A DNA stretch of 64,000 bases from JAICYJ01 sp963737445 (GCA_963737445.1 CAVTSO010000019.1:484098-548097), one strand, 5' to 3'. Shown: positions 28,567 through 37,952, counted from the stretch's first letter. A program made the numbers and translations. The notes: generated by a model not told the origin, from the letters alone.

Positions 28567-30210
28567 ATGCGGCGTATTCTGGGACGAGCGGCTGCGCTCG
28601 CACTGATCGCAGGATCGTGTGCGACCGTCCCCACTGCCGGCGCAACTTCGCGAGCGCACACGGTACCCGCGCTGACCCTTCCCGCGCACGCCGACGGACT
28701 GTCACGGGCGCTCGCGTCCGGCCGCATCTCTCCCGCCAGAGAGGCGTTGCTGCGAGCCGAGGCGCTGTTCCGCCCCGCCAGGGTGGCCGCCGTCTACGGG
28801 CCGGTCGCACCCCCCGCCGGCCGGGACGCGACCATGATCCTGCGCGACCTGGCGCTGCGGCTCGGCAGCCTGTCGGCCGCCGACCGCAAGGTTGCCCACG
28901 GCATCCTGGCACGGCCCGCGACGGATGCACCGACGGTTCCAGGCGCCTGGGAGGACGGCGAGGATCTCCACTCTCCAGAGTGCGGTACGAACGTGTGCGT
29001 CCACTGGGCCGCGCCCGGCAACGATGCACCGGCGGCCACCGACGCCAACGCGAACACGTATCCGGATTGGGTCGACGCCGCGTTGGCCACCGCGGAGCAC
29101 GTCTGGGACGTCGAGGTGACCACGATGGGCTACAGGGCGCCGCTCTCCGATCTGAGCTCCCCCGACCACGGGCCGGACGGCAAGCTCGACATCTACATCA
29201 GCAACCTCGGCAACGACGGTCTGTACGGCTACTGCACGAGCGACGACCCCGCCCTGAACACCCCGGGCACGTTCACCGGGTCCGCCTACTGCGTGGTCGA
29301 CAACAACTACACCGAGGGGATATTCCGGAATCACACCCCGATCCAGAACCTGAAGGTGACCCTCGCCCACGAGTTCTTCCACGCGGTGCAGTTCGCGTAC
29401 GACATCGGCGAGGACACCTGGCTGATGGAGGGCACGGCCACGTGGATGGAGGATCAGGTCTACGACGGGATCAACGACAACCGCCAGTACCTCCAGAACA
29501 GCCCGCTGAAGTACCCCTGGATTCCGCTCGACCACAGCGCCAAATGCTGTTTCCAGTACGGCTCGTGGATCTGGTTCCGGTTCTTGAGCGAGACGACGGG
29601 CCCCGGGGCGATCCAGGAGATCTGGGATCGGGCCGACGCCGCGCCCGGCGGGCCGGATGACTACTCGACCCAGGCCATCAGCCACGTGCTGGCGGCCCAC
29701 GGCACCACGTTTCGCAAGAAGTTCGCATCCTTTGCCGTGTGGAACAAGATCTCGCGGCAGCGCTACTCCGAGGGCAAGGCCGGCCGCTACCCAACGCCGG
29801 TCGGCTCGGGCAGCTTCGCGCTCGGTGCCAAGAACGCCAGCACCGGCTGGCTGGGGGTGAAGCTGAAGCACTTGAGTAGCATCTATGTGACCATCAAGCC
29901 GGGCAGGAGCGACGGTGCCCGCACCCACCTGACGGTGCAGTTCGACGGCCCTCGCTACGGCTTCGGCCCCGAGGGCCGGCTGATGGTGTTCTCCCGGTCA
30001 GGCGCCGTCACCGTGAAGACCTACAAGCTGAACCGAAGCGGTGACGGCTCGCTTCGCGTCGGGTTCGGCCGCGGCCACGTCTCCAAGGTGGTGCTGATCG
30101 AGACCAACGCCAGCACCCGCTTCACCTGCTGGACGGGGTCGCAGTACTCGTGCATGGGCTCGCCGCTCGACGACGGCCGCGTCTACCAGTTCCGGGCGCA
30201 CATCAGCTAG
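28567..30210 (+). CDS. Secreted zinc metalloprotease-like protein (MXAN_6640-like family)
   Basis: This 547-residue protein has an N-terminal signal (MRRILGRAAALALIAGSCAT). The catalytic region reads LAHEFFHAVQFAYD, with HEFFH at about 268-272. GEDTWLMEGTATWMEDQVYD follows, whose Glu would be the third zinc ligand. Paired Cys residues (CGTNVC, CTSDDP...YCVVD, AKCC) suggest disulfides, as expected outside the cell. The C-terminal 130 residues are beta-rich and may be a binding domain. A purine-rich GAGAAGGAGCG precedes the ATG. The substrate is unknown. Confidence 0.85.
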   Translation: MRRILGRAAALALIAGSCATVPTAGATSRAHTVPALTLPAHADGLSRALASGRISPAREALLRAEALFRPARVAAVYGPVAPPAGRDATMILRDLALRLGSLSAADRKVAHGILARPATDAPTVPGAWEDGEDLHSPECGTNVCVHWAAPGNDAPAATDANANTYPDWVDAALATAEHVWDVEVTTMGYRAPLSDLSSPDHGPDGKLDIYISNLGNDGLYGYCTSDDPALNTPGTFTGSAYCVVDNNYTEGIFRNHTPIQNLKVTLAHEFFHAVQFAYDIGEDTWLMEGTATWMEDQVYDGINDNRQYLQNSPLKYPWIPLDHSAKCCFQYGSWIWFRFLSETTGPGAIQEIWDRADAAPGGPDDYSTQAISHVLAAHGTTFRKKFASFAVWNKISRQRYSEGKAGRYPTPVGSGSFALGAKNASTGWLGVKLKHLSSIYVTIKPGRSDGARTHLTVQFDGPRYGFGPEGRLMVFSRSGAVTVKTYKLNRSGDGSLRVGFGRGHVSKVVLIETNASTRFTCWTGSQYSCMGSPLDDGRVYQFRAHIS

Positions 30211-30231
30211 TTCACCCATCGCTTCAGCATC

Positions 30232-30252
30232 AATCCATTGTCTTCATGGATT
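30232..30252. promoter_or_regulatory. Inverted repeat upstream of the CoA-transferase gene
   Basis: AATCCAT and ATGGATT form a perfect 7-bp inverted repeat with a 7-base spacer in a locally AT-rich gap. It has no T-run, so an operator is more likely than a terminator. The regulator is unknown. Confidence 0.4.
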
Positions 30253-30273
30253 AGTTGAGTCTCACGCGCGAGG

Positions 30274-31518
30274 ATGAGCGGCATGAGCGCATCCAGCCAT
30301 GGTCCGCTGTCCGGCCTGGTCGTCCTCGACCTCGCCACCATCTTCGCCGGCCCGGCCGCGTGCCGTCACCTGGCCGACTTCGGCGCAGACGTGATCAAGG
30401 TGGAGCGGCCGCACGCGGGTGACGGCGCCCGCCACCTGGGCGAGTGCGACGGAGACGACAGCTTCTACTGGCGCCAGGTGGGCCGGAACAAGCGGCCGGT
30501 CGAGATCGATCTGAAGTCGCCGCAGGGCCGTGAGGTGCTGCTGCGACTGGTGCGCGACGCCGACGTGCTGGTCGAGAACTTCCGGCCCGGGGCGCTGGAG
30601 CGGCTGGGTCTCGACCCCGAGACCGTGCTGCTGGCCGAGAACCCGGGCCTGGTGGTGCTGCGGGTGACGGGCTACGGGCAGACCGGCCCCTACGCCGACC
30701 GCGCCGGGTTCGGCACCATGGCCGAGGGCATGTCGACGCTGGCGCACACCACCGGCCAGCCGGACGGGCCGCCCACGCTGCCGCCGATCGCCCTGGCCGA
30801 CGAGGTGACGGGCATGCGCGGCGCGTTCGCCGCGCTGGCGGCGCTCCGCCACCGCGACCTGACCGGCGAGGGCCAGGTGATCGACCTCAGCCTGCTGGAG
30901 TCGCTGGTGGACATGGTCGGACCGGGGCCGGCCATCTATCACCGCACCGGCCAGTCGGACGGGCGGATCGGATCGCGGCTGTGCTTCTCGGCGCCGCGCA
31001 ACATCTACCAGTGCAGCGACGGCTACATCGTGCTGTCCGGCTCGGCCAACCGGGTCGCACTGCGGGTGTTCGACGCGATCGGCCGCAGCGACCTGCGCAC
31101 GGATCCCCGCTTCACGACCGGACGGGCCCGCATCGAGCACGTCGAGCAGCTGGACGCGATCATCACGGAGTGGACGGTGCGGCACACGGTCGAGCAGGCG
31201 ATCGAGACGATCGCAGCCGCCGGCGCCGCCGTGGGGCCGGTCTACGACGCGGAGGCGCTGGTGCGCGACCGCCACGTGCGGGAGCGGGGCTGCTTCGTGG
31301 AGGTCGAGAGCCCGGCCGGCAACGACCCGATCCTGCAGCTGGACGTGCACCCGCGCATGTCGCTGACGCCGGGACGGATCCGCCACGCCGGCCTCGAGCC
31401 GGGAGCCAGCACCGACGAGGTGCTGGCCGAGCTCGGCTACGACAGCGAGCAGATCGCGGCCCTGCGGGCGCAGGGCGCGGTGGGCGGCGCGGCGGCGCCG
31501 GCCGTCGCCGTCGCGTAG
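30274..31518 (+). CDS. Class III acyl-CoA transferase (CaiB/BaiF family)
   Basis: The intact 414-residue protein transfers CoA between carboxylic acids. It starts LSGLVVLDLATIFAGPAACR and continues LADFGADVIKVERPHAGD, the family N-terminal signature. NKRPVEIDLKSPQGREVLLR and the nucleophile region ALADEVTGMRGAFAALAAL follow, with the conserved Asp at about residue 176. The start could be the second ATG nine bases on. It is followed by the first copy of the CTAG inverted-repeat element, then a convergent decarboxylase gene. Substrates cannot be told from sequence. Confidence 0.9.
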   Translation: MSGMSASSHGPLSGLVVLDLATIFAGPAACRHLADFGADVIKVERPHAGDGARHLGECDGDDSFYWRQVGRNKRPVEIDLKSPQGREVLLRLVRDADVLVENFRPGALERLGLDPETVLLAENPGLVVLRVTGYGQTGPYADRAGFGTMAEGMSTLAHTTGQPDGPPTLPPIALADEVTGMRGAFAALAALRHRDLTGEGQVIDLSLLESLVDMVGPGPAIYHRTGQSDGRIGSRLCFSAPRNIYQCSDGYIVLSGSANRVALRVFDAIGRSDLRTDPRFTTGRARIEHVEQLDAIITEWTVRHTVEQAIETIAAAGAAVGPVYDAEALVRDRHVRERGCFVEVESPAGNDPILQLDVHPRMSLTPGRIRHAGLEPGASTDEVLAELGYDSEQIAALRAQGAVGGAAAPAVAVA

Positions 31519-31523
31519 TCCTG

Positions 31524-31649
31524 AGATGTTTGGTCGGTATCTCTCGCGAGCCTGGCCGCTGCGTTCGGTTCGAGGTCAGCGAGGGTCTGGGTGGCTGCGG
31601 CCGCGGACCGTCGTCCAGGACATCACGGCGATACCGACCAACCATCTAG
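31524..31649. repeat. CTAG-bounded inverted-repeat element, copy 1 (about 125 bp)
   Basis: The element starts AGATGTTTGGTCGGTATC and ends with the near-perfect complement GATACCGACCAACCATCT. It lies exactly between two convergent genes, and its right-hand CTAG supplies the stop codon of the decarboxylase on the minus strand. Copy 2 is at 43670-43873. Inner blocks shared by both copies are TATCTCTCGCGAGCCTGGCC near the left arm and GTCCAGGACATCACGG near the right arm. The arm bases covary between copies (TTGGTCGG/CCGACCAA here, TTGATCGG/CCGATCAA there). It may be a structured RNA end, a bidirectional terminator or a miniature mobile element. Confidence 0.75.
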
Positions 31650-33061
31650 GCCAGGGCCTCCCCCACCTCGAGAGCGATCTCGACCAGCGCGGCTACGTCG
31701 GCGTCGCTGGTGCGGAAGTTGACGATGCAGGGCCGCAGGAACACGCGGCCGTCGATGGCAGCCGGCGCGACGTAGACGCGGGCGTCGCGCTGCAGCTCAA
31801 CGGACAGCCGCGCGTTGTGCGCGTCCAGGTCAGCGACGCCGGCGGGGACATGCCGAAACGGCACGATCGAGAGCTGCGGCGGCCCCAGCGCCTCCAGATC
31901 CGGCTGAGCGGAGACCAGCTCGTGGAGCAGCGCGGCCTGGCGCAGGTTGCGCCGCACCGCGCGGCGGAAGGCCTCCGCGCCGTGCACACGGAAGGCCAGC
32001 CACAGCTTCAGCGCGCGGAACGGGCGCGAGTACTCGAGGGTGACGTCGACGGCGTGCGGCTCGTGGCGCTCGTGCGGCAGGTAGCCCTCGTCGTGCGCGA
32101 ACGAGTGATGCAGATCCTTGCGTTTGCGCACCAGGATCACGCCGCAGGCCTTCGGCAGGTAGAGCCACTTGTGGGCGTCGAGCGATACCGAGTCGGCCTG
32201 GTCGAGCCCCGCGAACAGGGCGCCGGTCTCGGGCAGGCAGGCGGCCGCCAGCCCGTAGGCGCCGTCCACGTGCAGCCACACCCCGCGCTCACGGCAGAGA
32301 GCGGCCAGGGGCGCGATCGGATCGACCGCGCCGGTCAGCGTGGTGCCGGCCGTCGCGATCACGGCGACCGGTGTGACGCCCGCGCCGCGGTCGCGGTCGA
32401 GCGCCTCCGCCACCTCACCCGGCACCATGCGGCGGTCGGCGTCGAGCCCGATCGGCCGCACGTTTTCGGCGCCGATGCCGAGCAGCTCGGCCGCGCGCAC
32501 CACGGAGTAGTGGGCCTCGGCCGAGCAGTAGACCGCCGCCCGCAGGCCGCCCATGCCCGCGGCGCGCGCGCCTGGCAGCGCCCGCTCGCGGGCGGCGGCA
32601 AGGGCGGTCAGATTGCTGATGGTGCCGCCGCTCGTGAACGCACCGCCGCCGACGGGGTAGCCGACCAGCTCCCCGACCCAGCGCACGGCCTGCTCCTCGA
32701 TGTCGGACGCGGCACCGGCGTAGACCGCCAGGTTGGCGTCGAAGCAGGAGGCAAGCGCGTCGGCGACGACGCCGATCGGAAGGCCAGACGACCCCACAAA
32801 CGCGAAGTAGCGAGGGCGGGGCTGGGCGATGCTCTCGTCGAGGATCTGGGCGGCCTCTTCGAGCGCGCGGGTGACGGGCTCCGGCGTGTCGGGCAGGGGC
32901 TCGCGTAGCACCGCGCGCAGGTCGTCGTCGACGGTGGGCTGTCCCGGCCGGGCCTGGTCGAAGCTGTTCCAGGCCTGGCTGATCAGCGACACGGCGCGCT
33001 GCAGCACCTCCTCCCGAGGCGCGTCCAGCTGCAGTTCGGGGGCATCGCCGACCGCGCTCAT
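31646..33061 (-). CDS. Group II PLP-dependent decarboxylase (aromatic/tyrosine type)
   Basis: The 471-residue protein starts at ATG 33061. The Schiff-base Lys is in SLDAHKWLYLP (about residue 298), preceded by GVWLHVDGAYG with the Asp that contacts PLP and by TSGGTISNLTALAAARE. It belongs to the AADC/glutamate decarboxylase superfamily and would release CO2 from an L-amino acid to give an amine. The open frame extends upstream to 33163, but that leader is Arg/Ser-rich and unlikely. The stop overlaps the CTAG of the repeat element. A paralogue is at 40288-41790. Confidence 0.9.
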   Translation of the reverse strand: MSAVGDAPELQLDAPREEVLQRAVSLISQAWNSFDQARPGQPTVDDDLRAVLREPLPDTPEPVTRALEEAAQILDESIAQPRPRYFAFVGSSGLPIGVVADALASCFDANLAVYAGAASDIEEQAVRWVGELVGYPVGGGAFTSGGTISNLTALAAARERALPGARAAGMGGLRAAVYCSAEAHYSVVRAAELLGIGAENVRPIGLDADRRMVPGEVAEALDRDRGAGVTPVAVIATAGTTLTGAVDPIAPLAALCRERGVWLHVDGAYGLAAACLPETGALFAGLDQADSVSLDAHKWLYLPKACGVILVRKRKDLHHSFAHDEGYLPHERHEPHAVDVTLEYSRPFRALKLWLAFRVHGAEAFRRAVRRNLRQAALLHELVSAQPDLEALGPPQLSIVPFRHVPAGVADLDAHNARLSVELQRDARVYVAPAAIDGRVFLRPCIVNFRTSDADVAALVEIALEVGEALA

Positions 33062-33074
33062 GCGTGCACTGTAG

Positions 33075-33746
33075 TCAGGCGGGCGGCGGCCGGAAGCTGC
33101 GCTGGCCCTGCACGAGGATGCGGCCGTCGAGCGGGCGCCAGAGCAGCTCCTGGGTCTCGTCATGGTCGTCGAAGCGACACAGCACCAGCGTCCGCGGGCC
33201 GACGCTTCCGATCAGCTCCGCCGACCGCAGGCCGTCGATGCGCGGCGTGGCATCGGCGCGCCCGGTGGCGAAGTCCGGCGTCCACAGCGCCATCACCGCG
33301 GCCGCGTCGTGCGCGTTGAGCGCGTCCACGTAGCCCAGCGCCGCGTCCTGGGCGGCCAGCTTGGTGGCGAGGCGTGCCAGCCGGCCGGTATCGCCGGCCG
33401 CCTCCACCGCGGCGCGGTCGACCAGCGTGAACAGGCGCTCGTCCGCGACCAGCGGACGCCCGGCGGCCGGCGCCCACTGCTGCTCGACGACGTAGGCCGG
33501 ATAGGCGGCGCCAGGCGTGATGGCGTGCAGCATGGTGTGACGGCCGAGGAGGCCGAGCGGGCGTGCGGCAACGGCGTGCTCGGCCAGCGGAGCCAGCTCC
33601 TCGCCGGCGGCCCGCAGCCACAGCTCCTCCGTCGTGAGGTCATGCAGGGCATGGAGGTCGTGCGCGACCAGCGCGTCACAGACGGCCTCGGCCTCGGCCC
33701 ACAGCGTGCGATCGTCGACGCCCTGCACCGCGGCAGGATCGCACAT
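33075..33746 (-). CDS. Hypothetical protein, possible SnoaL/NTF2-like domains (223 aa)
   Basis: This intact frame lies 13 bases upstream of the decarboxylase on the same strand, so the two are probably co-transcribed. The N-terminal half (AEAEAVCDALVAHDLHALHD to TEELWLRAAGEELAPLAEHA) and the C-terminal half (ALGYVDALNAHDAAAVMALW to RADATPRIDGLRSAELIGSV) each resemble SnoaL-like folds. The second has the typical A-x-N-A-H-D-x-x-A-x-x-A-L-W motif. It may be a double NTF2-like protein. No catalytic role can be assigned. Confidence 0.65.
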   Translation of the reverse strand: MCDPAAVQGVDDRTLWAEAEAVCDALVAHDLHALHDLTTEELWLRAAGEELAPLAEHAVAARPLGLLGRHTMLHAITPGAAYPAYVVEQQWAPAAGRPLVADERLFTLVDRAAVEAAGDTGRLARLATKLAAQDAALGYVDALNAHDAAAVMALWTPDFATGRADATPRIDGLRSAELIGSVGPRTLVLCRFDDHDETQELLWRPLDGRILVQGQRSFRPPPA

Positions 33747-33823
33747 GTCGATTTCGGCACGCGCCCGTTCGTCATAGGATCGAGGCGGCGACGCACGCCG
33801 CCCACGAACGAATGGAGGAAGCG

Positions 33824-34183
33824 GTGCAGTATGTGCTCTTGATCTACGGGGATCCGGCCGCTGCCGAGGGGATGTCCGAGGAGGACGGCCGCGCGATGAT
33901 GGCCGAGTACTTCGAGTACACCGAGGGGCTGCGCCGGTCGGGCGCGTACGTGTCGGGCGAGCCGCTGGAGTCGGCGCAGACGGCGACCACGGTGCGTCGG
34001 CGTGACGGCCAGCAGGTGATCAGCGACGGCCCGTTCGCGGAGACGCGCGAGGTGCTGGGCGGGTTCTACGTGCTCGAGTGCGACTCGCTCGACCAGGCCC
34101 TGGAGCATGCCGGGCGCTGCCCGGGGGCCCGCTACGGCTCGATCGAGGTGCGGCCCGTGATGGTGATGCCGGCCACGGCGTGA
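33824..34183 (+). CDS. YCII-related DGPF-domain protein
   Basis: From the GTG at 33824, five bases after GGAGG, the product is about 119 residues: VQYVLLIYGDPAAAEGMSEE, DGQQVISDGPFAETREVLGG and SIEVRPVMVMPA. The DGPF signature is present. The ATG at 33812 would overlap the ribosome-binding site and is less likely. Such proteins are the usual partners of ECF42-type sigma factors, and here the stop overlaps the sigma start (GTGA). The molecular role of the family is still unclear. Confidence 0.85.
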   Translation: MQYVLLIYGDPAAAEGMSEEDGRAMMAEYFEYTEGLRRSGAYVSGEPLESAQTATTVRRRDGQQVISDGPFAETREVLGGFYVLECDSLDQALEHAGRCPGARYGSIEVRPVMVMPATA

Positions 34184-35447
34184 CCTCGGAGGCGGCGGCA
34201 GTCGACCGGGTGTTCCGGTCAGAGTTCGGGCGTGCCGTCGCGCTGCTCGCCCGCGTCCTCGGCGACATCGGGCTCGCCGAGGACGCGGTCCAGGATGCGT
34301 ACCTGGCCGCGCTGCGCCGCTGGCCGGCCGACGGGGTTCCCGACAACCCACGGGCGTGGATCGTGGCGGTGGCGCGGAACAGGGCGATCGACCGGCTGCG
34401 GCGAGACCGGGTGCTGGAACGGCACACGGGGGAGCTGACCCGGCGGGCGGAGGACGAGATGAACCGATACGACGAGAGTGCGGACGACGACACCATCCCC
34501 GACGAGCGGCTGCGGCTGATCTTCACCTGCTGCCATCCGGCGCTGGCGACCGAGGCGCAGGTGGCACTGACGCTGCGGCTGGTGGCGGGGCTGACGGTGC
34601 CGGAGATCGCACGGGCGCTGCGGGCGGATCCGACGATCGCGCAGCGGCTAGTGCGGGCCAAGCACAAGGTGCGAGCGGCCGGGATCCCGGTGCGGGTCCG
34701 CCCGACGACCAGCTGACCGATCGGCTGGCGAGCACGCTGGCGGTCGTCTACCTGATCTTCAACGAGGGGTACGTGGCCACGTCGGGGCCGCAGCTGCGGC
34801 GGGACGACCTGGCGGGTGAGGCGATCAGGCTGGGGCGCGTGATCAGCACGCTGATGCCGGATGAGCCGGAGGCGGCCGGGCTGCTCGCCTTGATGCTGCT
34901 GCAGCACTCGCGGCGCGACGCCCGCTCCGACGCAGCCGGCGAGGTGGTGCTGATCGGCAGGCAGGACCGGTCCGAGTGGCACCGCGACGAGATCGCGGAG
35001 GGAGTCGCGCTGACGGAGCGGGCGCTGCGCATGAGGCGCGCGCCCGGGCGCTACGCGCTCGAGGCCGCGATCGCGGCGGTGCACGCCCAGGCGGTCACCG
35101 CAGAGGACACCGACCGGTGGCAGATCGCGGCGCTGTACGAGATGCTGCTGCGGGTGTCACCGTCCCCGATGGCGGCGCTCAGCCGGTCGGTCGCCGTGTC
35201 GATGGCGCAGGGGCCGGCGGCCGGGCTGGCGCTGGCCGACTCGATCGCCGCCCAGGGCTCGCTCGCGCACAGCCACCTGCTGCACGCGACCCGGGCCGAC
35301 ATGCTGGGCAGGCTGGGGCGCTCACAGGAGGCGGCCGCCGCCTACCGCACCGCGATCGAGCAGGCCGGCAACGAGGCCGAGCGCCGGCTGCTGCAGCGCA
35401 AGCTGGCCGATCTCCCCGAGCCGTCACAACCGCGCACGACGTGGTAA
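34180..35447 (+). CDS. ECF42-type RNA polymerase sigma factor with long C-terminal extension, one frameshift
   Basis: Region 2 reads FGRAVALLARVLGDIGLAED then NPRAWIVAVARNRAIDRLRR. Region 4 reads IFTCCHPALATEAQVALTLR then TVPEIARALRADPTIAQRLV. A single-base shift near 34697 leads into the extension typical of this family: STLAVVYLIFNEGYVATSGP, ALLALMLLQHSRRDARSDA and YRTAIEQAGNEAERRLL, a TPR-like tail. The whole is about 420 residues, the normal size. Coupling to the DGPF protein supports the family call. Without the shift the tail would be lost, so the shift is probably a sequence error. Confidence 0.88.
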
Positions 35448-35714
35448 CGCCCCGCCCGGCCGGCACCGCCAGATCCGGCTTGTGTCCGACTCTGGCAAGG
35501 TTGCAACGATCCGTCTCAGCCAGCTGCGCCGCGCGGCCGCGAAGCAGCCCCGGCCGTGACAGCTTCGTCCAGCGCGACCGGGTGACGCGCCGCGAGCGCC
35601 AACGTGCCGGTGACGACCTCGCACGCGCCCCTCACGGAGTCCCGCGCGCAACACCCGCGCCTGGCACCGGTGTTGCCAACGGCGGAGCAACGACTCGTGA
35701 CGGCGCGGTGGCGG

Positions 35715-36248
35715 CTACCAGCCGGAGGCGGTGTGAATGCCGATCACGCGGCCCTGGGGCACCAGCGCATCCGCGTCGAGGCCGCCGAAGGCGCCGCGGT
35801 GGAAGATCAGCGGCTGGCCGCCCGACCCCTCGAAGTCGATCACCTCGCCCACGACCAGGTCGTGGTCGCCGGCGACGTGTGTCCCATACACCTCGCAGCG
35901 CAGGATCGCGAGCGCGTGGCGCACGACCACGAAGCCGTGCGGGTCCTGCACCGTGTAGCCCTCCGGGAACGGCGCTCCCGGCTTCGCGAACGCCAGGGCC
36001 ACGTCGCGCTGGTTGCGGTGCAGCACGTTGACCGTGAACCGGTTCGACGACTTGACCGCTTCCAGCGTCCGCGTGGCGTGTGCAAGCGACACCAGCACCA
36101 GCAGCGGATCCAGCGAAACCGACGTGAACGAGTTCAGCGTCATGCCCGCGGGCTGGCCCTGCGCGTGGGTCGTCACCACGGTCACGCCGGTGGCGAATGC
36201 CCCCACGCATTCGCGGAAGTCGAGCCGCAGTTCGCCTGAGATGCTCAT
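35715..36248 (-). CDS. Flavin reductase-like FMN-binding protein
   Basis: This intact 177-residue protein has the flavin-reductase fold. FRECVGAFATGVTVVTTHAQ is followed by GMTLNSFTSVSLDPLLVLVS, the FMN-binding signature, and by SNRFTVNVLHRNQRDVALAF. Such proteins (HpaC/DszD-like) supply reduced FMN to two-component monooxygenases. No monooxygenase partner is adjacent. It is divergent from the ABC-F gene across 66 bases. The 267 bases downstream (35448-35714) hold no gene. Confidence 0.88.
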   Translation of the reverse strand: MSISGELRLDFRECVGAFATGVTVVTTHAQGQPAGMTLNSFTSVSLDPLLVLVSLAHATRTLEAVKSSNRFTVNVLHRNQRDVALAFAKPGAPFPEGYTVQDPHGFVVVRHALAILRCEVYGTHVAGDHDLVVGEVIDFEGSGGQPLIFHRGAFGGLDADALVPQGRVIGIHTASGW

Positions 36249-36314
36249 TCGGCCGTACAGTATCCATCGCGGCGCCGCCTGTCAGCGCCCGCGGGGAAGA
36301 GAGGACACCTCATC

Positions 36315-37952
36315 ATTCTGATCAGCCTCACCGGCGCGTCGAAGACTTTCGGTGGCCGTACCATCCTGCGCGGCCTCGATTTCGAGGTCGACGAGCGCGC
36401 CCGCGTGGGCGTGATCGGGCCGAACGGCGGCGGCAAGTCCACGATGCTGCGCCTGCTGGCCGGCAGCGAGCATGTGGACGCGGGCAACGTCGCCCGCCGC
36501 CGGGAGCTGGTGACCGCCTTTCTGCCCCAGCAGGTCGCGCCCGAGGAGCGCACCCCGCGCCAGATCGTGCGCGGCGCCCGGCCCGAGATCGCACGGATCG
36601 AGCGGGAGCTGTCCGATTGCGCGGCCCGCCTGGGCGAGCCCGACGTGATCGCCGACCTCGACCTGATGAGCCGCGTTCTGCGGCGCCAAGAGCGCCTGCT
36701 GGACGAGCTCGACAGGGCCGGCGGCCACGTCTTCGAGGGCCGCATCGAGACGCTGCTGCTCGAGCTCGGCCTGCGGCCGGAGCAGTTCGACGAGACCTCG
36801 GCCGTGCTCTCCGGCGGCCAGCGCAAGCTGGTGGCCCTGGCCGCCTGCCTCGCCCAGGACCCCGATGTGCTGCTGCTGGACGAGCCCGAGACGCACCTCG
36901 ACGCCGAGCGCCGCAGCGACCTCGAGCGCCTGGTGCGCCGCTTCGACGGCGCCGTCGTCATGGTCAGCCACGACCGCTACCTGCTGGACGAGACCGTCAC
37001 CACCATCGCCGAGCTGGACGGCGGTGCCATCACGCTCTGGCCCGGCAACTACTCCGCCTACGCCGTATCCCGCGAGCTCGCCCTGCAGCGCCAGGAGCAT
37101 CACTACCAGACCCAGCAGAAGGAGATCGCGCGGCTGGAGGAGATGATCCGCCGCTTCAAGCAGTGGTTCAACCAGGGCGACAACGAACGCTTCATCGTCG
37201 CCGCGCGCGTCAAGCAGCGCCAGATCGACACCATGGAGAAGGTCGACCGGCCGGTGCTGGAGCGACGCAAGATGGGCCTGCGCCTGCGCAGCGAGCGCAG
37301 GGGCGGCCAGCGCGTGGTCGAGCTGCGCGACGTTGACGCCGCCTACGACGGCGAGCCGATCCTGCGCGACGTCTCGCTGACGGTGATGCGCGGCGAGCGG
37401 GTCGGCATCATCGGCGCCAACGGCTCCGGCAAAAGCGTGCTCACCCGTCTCATCACCGGCGAGCTGGAGCCGGCCTCCGGAGAGCGCTGGATTGGCCCGT
37501 CGATCGAGCTGGGCACGCTCGTCCAGGAGCACCACCCCGCGCTCGGCGCCGCCACCCCGATCGAGGCCGTGCGCCTGCAGCGCCCTTGCACCGAGGGCGA
37601 GGCCGTCCACGCGCTGATGCGGTTTCTGTTCAACTATGAGCAGGTGCGCCAGCCGGTCGAGAAGCTGTCGGGCGGCGAGCGCACCCGCCTGGAACTGCTG
37701 CTGCTGATGCGCGGCGGCGCCAACTGCCTGGTGCTGGACGAGCCCACCAACCACCTGGACATCGACTCGGTGGAGGCGCTCGAGGGCGCCCTCGAGAGCT
37801 ACGACGGCACCGCCGTGTTCGTCTCACACGACCGCTACTTCCTCGACCGCATCTCCGACCGTATCCTCGAGGTGCGCGACGGTCGTGTCTACAGCTCGGA
37901 GGGCGGCTACAGCGCCTGGTACGCGCGCCACAAGGGCACCGTGGCCGCATGA
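36315..37952 (+). CDS. ABC-F family ATPase (ribosome-associated type)
   Basis: The protein has two ABC domains and no membrane segments. The first has Walker A GPNGGGKST, signature LSGGQRKLVALAACLA and Walker B VLLLDEPETHLD. A charged linker follows (ARLEEMIRRFKQWFNQGDNE). The second has GANGSGKSVLTRLI, LSGGERTRLELLLLM and VLDEPTNHLD, with FVSHDRYFLDRI as the H-loop. Length is about 545 residues. Family members act on translating ribosomes; which subfamily is uncertain. The frame extends upstream of the first ATG/GTG to about 36315 (LISLTGASKTFGGRTILRGL). No normal start codon is present there, so an ATT/CTG start or a one-base error is implied. Confidence 0.88.
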   Translation: MLISLTGASKTFGGRTILRGLDFEVDERARVGVIGPNGGGKSTMLRLLAGSEHVDAGNVARRRELVTAFLPQQVAPEERTPRQIVRGARPEIARIERELSDCAARLGEPDVIADLDLMSRVLRRQERLLDELDRAGGHVFEGRIETLLLELGLRPEQFDETSAVLSGGQRKLVALAACLAQDPDVLLLDEPETHLDAERRSDLERLVRRFDGAVVMVSHDRYLLDETVTTIAELDGGAITLWPGNYSAYAVSRELALQRQEHHYQTQQKEIARLEEMIRRFKQWFNQGDNERFIVAARVKQRQIDTMEKVDRPVLERRKMGLRLRSERRGGQRVVELRDVDAAYDGEPILRDVSLTVMRGERVGIIGANGSGKSVLTRLITGELEPASGERWIGPSIELGTLVQEHHPALGAATPIEAVRLQRPCTEGEAVHALMRFLFNYEQVRQPVEKLSGGERTRLELLLLMRGGANCLVLDEPTNHLDIDSVEALEGALESYDGTAVFVSHDRYFLDRISDRILEVRDGRVYSSEGGYSAWYARHKGTVAA

